From Halorussus marinus (lineage in GTDB: Archaea > Halobacteriota > Halobacteria > Halobacteriales > Haladaptataceae): DNA of 64,000 nt. The position numbers were made by a program, and so were the translations under genes. The number at the start of each line of letters is the position of its first letter. The stretch's first letter is position 1. The stretch lies in the NCBI RefSeq assembly GCF_004765795.1, contig NZ_SBIV01000007.1, forward strand, positions 124,001-188,000, in the 5' to 3' direction. Below the pieces are notes generated by a model. It was not told the DNA's origin. It saw only the letters and a list, made by a program, of their open reading frames with translations, and ran no database searches. This document shows positions 59,432 through 64,000 of this stretch, in pieces.

Positions 59432-60313
59432 TCAAGTAGTCTCTAGTTCCGCAACGAAGATAACGTGTCGCAGGAACGGCAGCGCGTGGTGAGCCTTCCG
59501 TACCTGCTCAGTAATCGCTGGGGGATCGAGATCATACGCTCCTAACAGTCGTTCAATGAGAGCCCGGAGCGGGCTCGTGAGTAGCTGGAGGTACAGCGTC
59601 GTCCACTTTCGGAAGCGTCCGACGCTGTGTTTCGTGATATCTTCGACCGCTTTGAGCTCAAAGCTCGTCTCGTCGAGAGCAGCTTTGTATCCTTCAACAG
59701 TACCCAAGGACGGCATATCCCACGCATCCGCAAATGAATCGACCAATCTCCGTTCCGTTTCAGTCACGTCTGACTGCATCACGAGATCGGAGACTACGAG
59801 AACCCCCTCGGGTTCGAGGGTATCTGCGACTGTAGCGAAAACGCGATTCCGCTCGGGGAGGTATACGAGTGCGTCGATGGCTGTACACGCGGTAAACGAG
59901 TCCCTGGTAAACGGGAGTTGTGTCGCGTCACCGATGATGAACTCGGAATCGAGGTGCTTACCCCGTGCGTTCTCGGTTGCCATCTGGATGTTGTACGGAA
60001 CGAGGTCGACACCAGTGACGTTGAAGCCGAACTGATAGGCGAGGTGGAGGGCTGGACCCCCCCGACCGCAGCCGACATCGAGGAGGCGCACTCCGTCGGT
60101 TGTGGGTAGATGCGACGCGACCCTTGAGCCGACTTCCGTGACGAGGCGACGTTGACTCGAACCGGCTATATGTGGCTGGTACCACTCCGAGTAGCCGAGA
60201 TTGAGGAACTCGTCAGTATCGAACAGGAGGTCGAACGCCCGCCAGATATCGGCTCGCTCGCCGCGGTAAGAAAACTGGTCGGTGATTCGGTGGCGGAGAG
60301 TACTCTGATCCAT
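59432..60313 (-). CDS. Class I SAM-dependent methyltransferase
   Basis: About 293 aa from ATG 60313. VRLLDVGCGRGGPALHLAYQ is motif I, then VTGVDLVPYNIQMA, FIIGDATQLPF and VLVVSDLVM complete the SAM fold. UbiE/ArsM-like in general build, but without the Cys trio that would identify an arsenite methyltransferase. Starts 7 bases after the preceding gene in an operon with a DUF411 lipoprotein. Confidence 0.85.
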   Translation of the reverse strand: MDQSTLRHRITDQFSYRGERADIWRAFDLLFDTDEFLNLGYSEWYQPHIAGSSQRRLVTEVGSRVASHLPTTDGVRLLDVGCGRGGPALHLAYQFGFNVTGVDLVPYNIQMATENARGKHLDSEFIIGDATQLPFTRDSFTACTAIDALVYLPERNRVFATVADTLEPEGVLVVSDLVMQSDVTETERRLVDSFADAWDMPSLGTVEGYKAALDETSFELKAVEDITKHSVGRFRKWTTLYLQLLTSPLRALIERLLGAYDLDPPAITEQVRKAHHALPFLRHVIFVAELETT

Positions 60314-60320
60314 CGGCCAC

Positions 60321-60692
60321 CTACTCGAGTTCGGAAACCTCCGAATAGCAGTACTCGGATTCGTCGCAGTACGCGAGGTCGGCACACCCGCGAGGACGCT
60401 GGTAGTCGATTCCCTTGTGCCGTCGGAGATACGTCACGTATCCGTCGTCGACGCGGTCCAGGATGTCGTGACAGATCCACTTCTCCCTAACCCACGTAGT
60501 GCCCAGATTTCGGTACGGACACAGGAAGATCGTCCGTTCGACCGAATCAACCTGTGGCGTCTCGACGATCCGGACACCGACAAGGCGATAGGCGATGCGA
60601 AGACGGGTAACGACCGATTCTGGCGTATTCGCGCCGAGGAAAAGGACGTATGCAAGCACGTATCCGAGATCGTGGAGGAGTCGTCGAATCAT
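60321..60692 (-). CDS. Cys-rich protein of unknown function
   Basis: A 123-aa protein. An N-terminal hydrophobic stretch (LGYVLAYVLFLGAN) could anchor it. Cys residues occur in FLCPYRN, WICHDILDRVDDGY, RPRGCADLAYC and SEYCYSE, five in all, possibly binding a metal or Fe-S cluster. Middle gene of an operon between the DUF411 and methyltransferase genes. Not recognised. Confidence 0.65.
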   Translation of the reverse strand: MIRRLLHDLGYVLAYVLFLGANTPESVVTRLRIAYRLVGVRIVETPQVDSVERTIFLCPYRNLGTTWVREKWICHDILDRVDDGYVTYLRRHKGIDYQRPRGCADLAYCDESEYCYSEVSELE

Positions 60693-60744
60693 TGTTTAGG
60701 GTGTCGACTGCCGTCCCAAAGTATCTTGACCAGGTGTTTTCTGT

Positions 60745-61239
60745 TCAGATTTCGGTGTACACGTCACCTGTCTTTCCGCCGCCGAGTTTGTAGACGGTGA
60801 ATGTGTCGGACTTCGTCCCGCCCATCCCCGGCGATCCAGCCGGCATCCCGGGCAACGCGATGCCGTCAATCGCCGGCTCTTCCTCGAGCATCGTCGCGAT
60901 AACCTCGGCAGGAACATGTCCTTCGACGACGTACTCGTCGAGGACGAGTGTGTGACAGCTCTGTAGATCCGATGGAATACCGTGTTGGCGCTTGAGATCC
61001 GTCACGTCCTCGGTTTCGGTTTCCCCGAGCGTCGTGTCGAGCTGTTCCCGCAGGTACGACGCATATTTTCCACAACAGCTACAGCCTGGTGAACTGTATT
61101 GTTGGGCGTTCGTCACCGCTAGCGTTCCCTCGATATCCCACTCATCCCCACTCGATGACCCCAAACAACCGGCGGTTCCGAGTGCGACTGTCGTCGCACC
61201 GACCCGTAGTAGTTCGCGACGAGTTACGGCCCGTTCCAT
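60745..61239 (-). CDS. Tat lipoprotein of the DUF411 metal-binding family
   Basis: About 164 aa. TRRELLRVGATTVALGTAGC is a Tat lipoprotein signal. The mature domain has SSPGCSCCGKYASYLREQLD, HGIPSDLQSCHTLVLDEYVV, EGHVPAEVI and ALPGMPAGSPGM: all DUF411 landmarks, including the CSCC and PGMPxGSPGM motifs. DUF411 proteins accompany copper and mercury resistance. ATG 61239 is preferred to the TTG at 61269. First gene of the three-gene operon. Confidence 0.9.
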   Translation of the reverse strand: MERAVTRRELLRVGATTVALGTAGCLGSSSGDEWDIEGTLAVTNAQQYSSPGCSCCGKYASYLREQLDTTLGETETEDVTDLKRQHGIPSDLQSCHTLVLDEYVVEGHVPAEVIATMLEEEPAIDGIALPGMPAGSPGMGGTKSDTFTVYKLGGGKTGDVYTEI

Positions 61240-61695
61240 ATGCTCGTCACTTGGCTCGGAAGTATTCAATTGTACGTCGACCTTTCCTGTGTATTGAGAA
61301 CGGATTCAAGCACGACGGGGAAGGTGACTTTCAGTTCTGAGGAGGAAACCCCAAAGGTCAGAGTCCCGTATTCGTCTCTATGTGGCGACCCTCATCGGTC
61401 GAGGGTGCTGCCGTGACGGTTTTCCGTCAACGAGCATATCGGCCTTAAATTGCGCCCAACATGACCCAGAGCATGACTCGTCGCACCGACTCCGACACTT
61501 CACTCCTCGAAACTGTGGGAAATACGCTCTCGTCGAACTGATGCGACTCCAAACGACGTCTCCACTCTTTTCGAAATAGACGTGCTATAGCGAGTTACTT
61601 GCGATAAAAGCCTCAAGTCACCACCCCAGAGACTGTTCTCCCGGTTTCGATTCTTAACAGAAAGCACGGTAAATCGTCGTTACGTATAGATATGT
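61240..61695. other. Divergent intergenic region without a gene
   Basis: About 455 bases. A hairpin TGACGG-TTTT-CCGTCA lies at 61414-61429. No coding frame is convincing. Promoters for the DUF411 operon (left) and the Usp gene (right) must lie here. Confidence 0.5.
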
Positions 61696-62694
61696 ATGAA
61701 CTCCCCCAGCCATCTAGAAGTTCGAGAAGGTGCGGACATCAACCTGTACAACCAGATCCTCATTCCACTCTACGGAGCTGATATAAGGGACTCAGTGGTC
61801 CAATATGGCCTATCACTTGCAGAAACGTATGATGCGGCTCTCCACGTATTATCTATTCAAGATGAGGAACGCACGGAGGTGGAATCCGACCAAGTCACTA
61901 AACAAGAGGAATGGGACGCAGCAGCGGTAATTGAACCCGTGGTGGATCAGGCCCACTCGCTCGGACTCAATGTGATACCAGCAGTGGATAGTGGGCACTC
62001 TCCAGGTGTTATTCGGGAATACGCTGAGGAGAATGATATCGATTTGCTTGTCCACCAGAAACCTACACAGACTAGATTAGCACGAATTCTCCGGAGAGAC
62101 GTCTCCAGCCACATCATTCAAAATATCTCTCTTCCTGTCTTGACGATACCTGATATGGATCCCTCTGGTCCGGTAGGAGAGTTATCTACTAGTCAGTTCA
62201 CAGATATTCTCGTGCCTACGGATGGATACGACGAGGCATCTGTGGCCTTCAAACATGGGCTACAAATTGCTAAACGGTATGATGCAACCCTACATGGACT
62301 TTTTGTCATTTCCGAACAGTCCTATTCGAGTCGGCCTGGATTCACGTGGGAAGAGGTCACTGACTCTTGGGAACAGCGGGGAACTCGGCTCTTGGAGGAC
62401 ATTACGGAGAAGGCAGCGACCTTGGACGTTCCTGTCCGAACTACGTTGAGCTTTGGTCAACCTCAGCAGGAGATTCTCAAATACACTGAGGTGACTGACA
62501 TCGATCTTGTTACAATGGGGACACGAGGATTGACTGGCATTCGTCGGCTATTACAGGGAAGCGTCGCAGCTCAAGTGATCGAGGAAGCAGATTACCCCGT
62601 TCTAACGATTAACCGGGGGACAGCTGAATTGAAAAAACACCCGTACACCTTTCTTCGAAAGACAAACCAGAATCGGAAGTCAAGGCTATATTGA
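61696..62694 (+). CDS. Tandem universal stress protein (UspA-like)
   Basis: A 332-aa protein with two Usp domains. Domain 1: YNQILIPLYG, YGLSLAETYDAALHVLSIQ, NDIDLLVHQKP. Domain 2: TDILVPTDGYDEASVAFKHG, YDATLHGLFVI, and the nucleotide loop VTMGTRGLTGIRRLLQGSVA. Only domain 2 keeps the G-x2-G-x9-G(S) ATP site. Its DNA is AT-richer than the neighbours. Cytoplasmic stress protein; partner unknown. Confidence 0.85.
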   Translation: MNSPSHLEVREGADINLYNQILIPLYGADIRDSVVQYGLSLAETYDAALHVLSIQDEERTEVESDQVTKQEEWDAAAVIEPVVDQAHSLGLNVIPAVDSGHSPGVIREYAEENDIDLLVHQKPTQTRLARILRRDVSSHIIQNISLPVLTIPDMDPSGPVGELSTSQFTDILVPTDGYDEASVAFKHGLQIAKRYDATLHGLFVISEQSYSSRPGFTWEEVTDSWEQRGTRLLEDITEKAATLDVPVRTTLSFGQPQQEILKYTEVTDIDLVTMGTRGLTGIRRLLQGSVAAQVIEEADYPVLTINRGTAELKKHPYTFLRKTNQNRKSRLY

Positions 62695-62958
62695 AATATT
62701 ATTTGTAGTATACTAATTTCAGTATTAAATTCGTAAATTTCAATTGCGTATTGATTTCCGTTTCTTCTACCAAACCAAAGAGTGTTAAGTTCGTTCTGCT
62801 GAATAAAGCGTGCGTACTGACCAGAAGGAAAACCAAGAAACGATAGGGCTACTCCTGAAAATCGTATTTGTCTTCACGTTTAGGTACATAAGATGGACGT
62901 TAGTGCGAGCAACGCGAAAAGTTAACTGGCAAATGGCTCCACGGACTGAGTTGTTGAA

Positions 62959-63246
62959 CTAGTCGTCCATGCCGGATGGGGTTTGGCCCGTAGTCGATCC
63001 CGACGGTGCCGACCCTGCGGCAAACTTGTAAACGGCGACGAGTCCCCAAATCACCAAGCCGAGCAGGATGATGCCCGCCCTAATGTCGATGGGGACCACT
63101 GCAGCGTGTTCGATTGCTCCCTCGCTATCGACTGGGTGCCCGGCTCCCAGTAGCATGTCGAGCAGGCCGATCACGACGACGCCCAAGACAACCAGGCCAC
63201 CGCCGACGTACATGGCGATTTGGTCGGCCGTTGATAAGTCACTCAT
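62959..63246 (-). CDS. Small membrane protein next to DoxX
   Basis: A 95-aa protein with two hydrophobic helices (IAMYVGGGLVVLGVVVIGLL; AGIILLGLVIWGLVAVYKF). The stop of the DoxX gene lies 6 bases upstream, so both form one unit. Probably a subunit or accessory of the DoxX protein. Confidence 0.75.
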   Translation of the reverse strand: MSDLSTADQIAMYVGGGLVVLGVVVIGLLDMLLGAGHPVDSEGAIEHAAVVPIDIRAGIILLGLVIWGLVAVYKFAAGSAPSGSTTGQTPSGMDD

Positions 63247-63252
63247 TGGTAG

Positions 63253-63786
63253 TCACCCGAGGAGTTTCCGTAATCGCGTGTTCTCGAACAGTTCCATCTC
63301 ACGCAGGCGGTTATCGACTGCCAGGACGCCGCCCGCTCCAAGTGCCACAATGGTTCCGAAGACCATGATCCCAAGGAGTTCACCCGTGACCATACCGTTG
63401 GCCCAGCCGCCACCGTAGCCGTTGATGAAGTAGAAGAACAGCATCATGAAGGCACCGAAGAAGGCGGCGGTCCTCGTGAGGACACCGAGTATCAGCCCGA
63501 GACCGATGGCGGTTTGCCCAAGCGGTACCGCCACGTTGACGAACGCCAACAGGATGCCGTCGCTGAACGGCGTGACGAAGGGGGCGAGAATCGTGCCCTG
63601 AGCGGCTCCGCCGACGAACCAGCTGGCGTCGAAGGGCCACGCCCAGATCTTGTCAAGGCCGGCGTGGAGCATCCACCACCCGGCGGTCAGCCGGAGCAGC
63701 AGGATCCAATACGACAACCAGGCTCCTGAGACCGAGAACGACGTCTCAGTTCCGAGAAATCTCGTTCGAATGGATTGTGTTGACAT
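63253..63786 (-). CDS. DoxX/DoxD-family membrane protein
   Basis: About 177 aa with four helices (LLLRLTAGWWMLHAGLDKIW; FVNVAVPLGQTAIGLGLILG; FFGAFMMLFFYFINGYGGGW; MVFGTIVALGAGGVLAVD). The DoxX pattern with HAGLDK and the NGYGGGWANG loop fits the small thiosulfate:quinone oxidoreductase-type subunits, though many DoxX proteins have other roles. ATG 63786 chosen over a GTG four codons upstream. Confidence 0.8.
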   Translation of the reverse strand: MSTQSIRTRFLGTETSFSVSGAWLSYWILLLRLTAGWWMLHAGLDKIWAWPFDASWFVGGAAQGTILAPFVTPFSDGILLAFVNVAVPLGQTAIGLGLILGVLTRTAAFFGAFMMLFFYFINGYGGGWANGMVTGELLGIMVFGTIVALGAGGVLAVDNRLREMELFENTRLRKLLG

Positions 63787-64000
63787 GGCATACTTCACCT
63801 CACGACTGGGTTTATCAGAAGTGGTAAAAAGATTGGTGGTGGTTCGTGATCTCTAAGAGTCGGGGCTCATTGCAGGAACGCGGGTGTCAAAGGTGAGTTG
63901 GATGATCCTCAAGAAGGAATTCGGTCACCCTCAACGCACTGATTGTGTGCTGGGGCATGTAAGCAGGAGCACCGATGAATCTGAGCCCACCGATTTCTGG

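Overview
The window is haloarchaeal DNA. It is GC-rich with very acidic predicted proteins, has Tat-type signal peptides (twin Arg plus lipobox or halocyanin), leaderless promoters with a TATA box 25-30 bases before ATG, TBP-like proteins, ISH-type insertion sequences and SHOCT/TRASH/YHS metal proteins. A ParA-type partition pair with repeats in front of it, several toxin-antitoxin pairs, a tyrosine recombinase and many broken transposases suggest a megaplasmid or an integrated accessory region. No replication initiator, rRNA or tRNA gene was seen. All functional statements rest on reading motifs by eye; no database search was run.

Region 1 (1-19.3 kb) is a defence island. A forward operon encodes a winged-helix protein, two different type I methylase subunits flanking one specificity subunit, HsdR and a YgjP-like metalloprotease, followed by a convergent EVE/PUA-like protein. 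Next come two divergent TATA-binding-protein genes (one frameshifted) and a reverse operon that matches no system I can name: a ribbon-helix-helix regulator, two proteins each built from two copies of an unrecognised beta-rich module, and an SF2 helicase whose C-terminus carries one more partial copy of that module. A stand-alone PD-(D/E)XK nuclease gene follows. A 45-47 bp inverted repeat (half-site TCTTACCWAAC) occurs four times here, once upstream of each of the four transcription units, so these genes may form one regulon. This is the best candidate for an undescribed system.

Region 2 (19.6-29 kb) carries an AbiEi-like regulator with a Doc/Fic-like protein, a palindrome-controlled regulator, a clean IS5-type insertion with 8-bp target duplication, a HEPN protein, the ParA partition pair with repeats, a TRAM protein and a MarR/PemK-like toxin pair.

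Region 3 (29-45.2 kb) is an IS-rich scrapyard. It contains a transposase-histidine kinase fusion, an ISH3-type element that truncates both neighbours, a paralogous FLYDE protein family, TumE-like, VapBC-like and MntA-HepT toxin-antitoxin modules, two IS4/IS6-like transposase pseudogenes, a SWIM zinc-finger gene and the recombinase. Four or five genes or gene remnants are preceded by a common TTTTTC-plus-hairpin leader element.

Region 4 (45.2-63.8 kb) is a heavy-metal (probably copper) handling cluster. It has an HMA chaperone, a P1B-ATPase with unusual CPG/HH motifs, a CxxC-containing ArsR-like regulator, a permease carrying two YHS domains, Met/His-rich secreted and SHOCT membrane proteins, a DUF302 protein, a thioredoxin, a halocyanin-SHOCT protein, an ABC exporter, an Lrp-TRASH regulator, a 46-aa YHS protein, a DUF411 lipoprotein with a methyltransferase, and finally a tandem Usp protein and a DoxX-like membrane protein.
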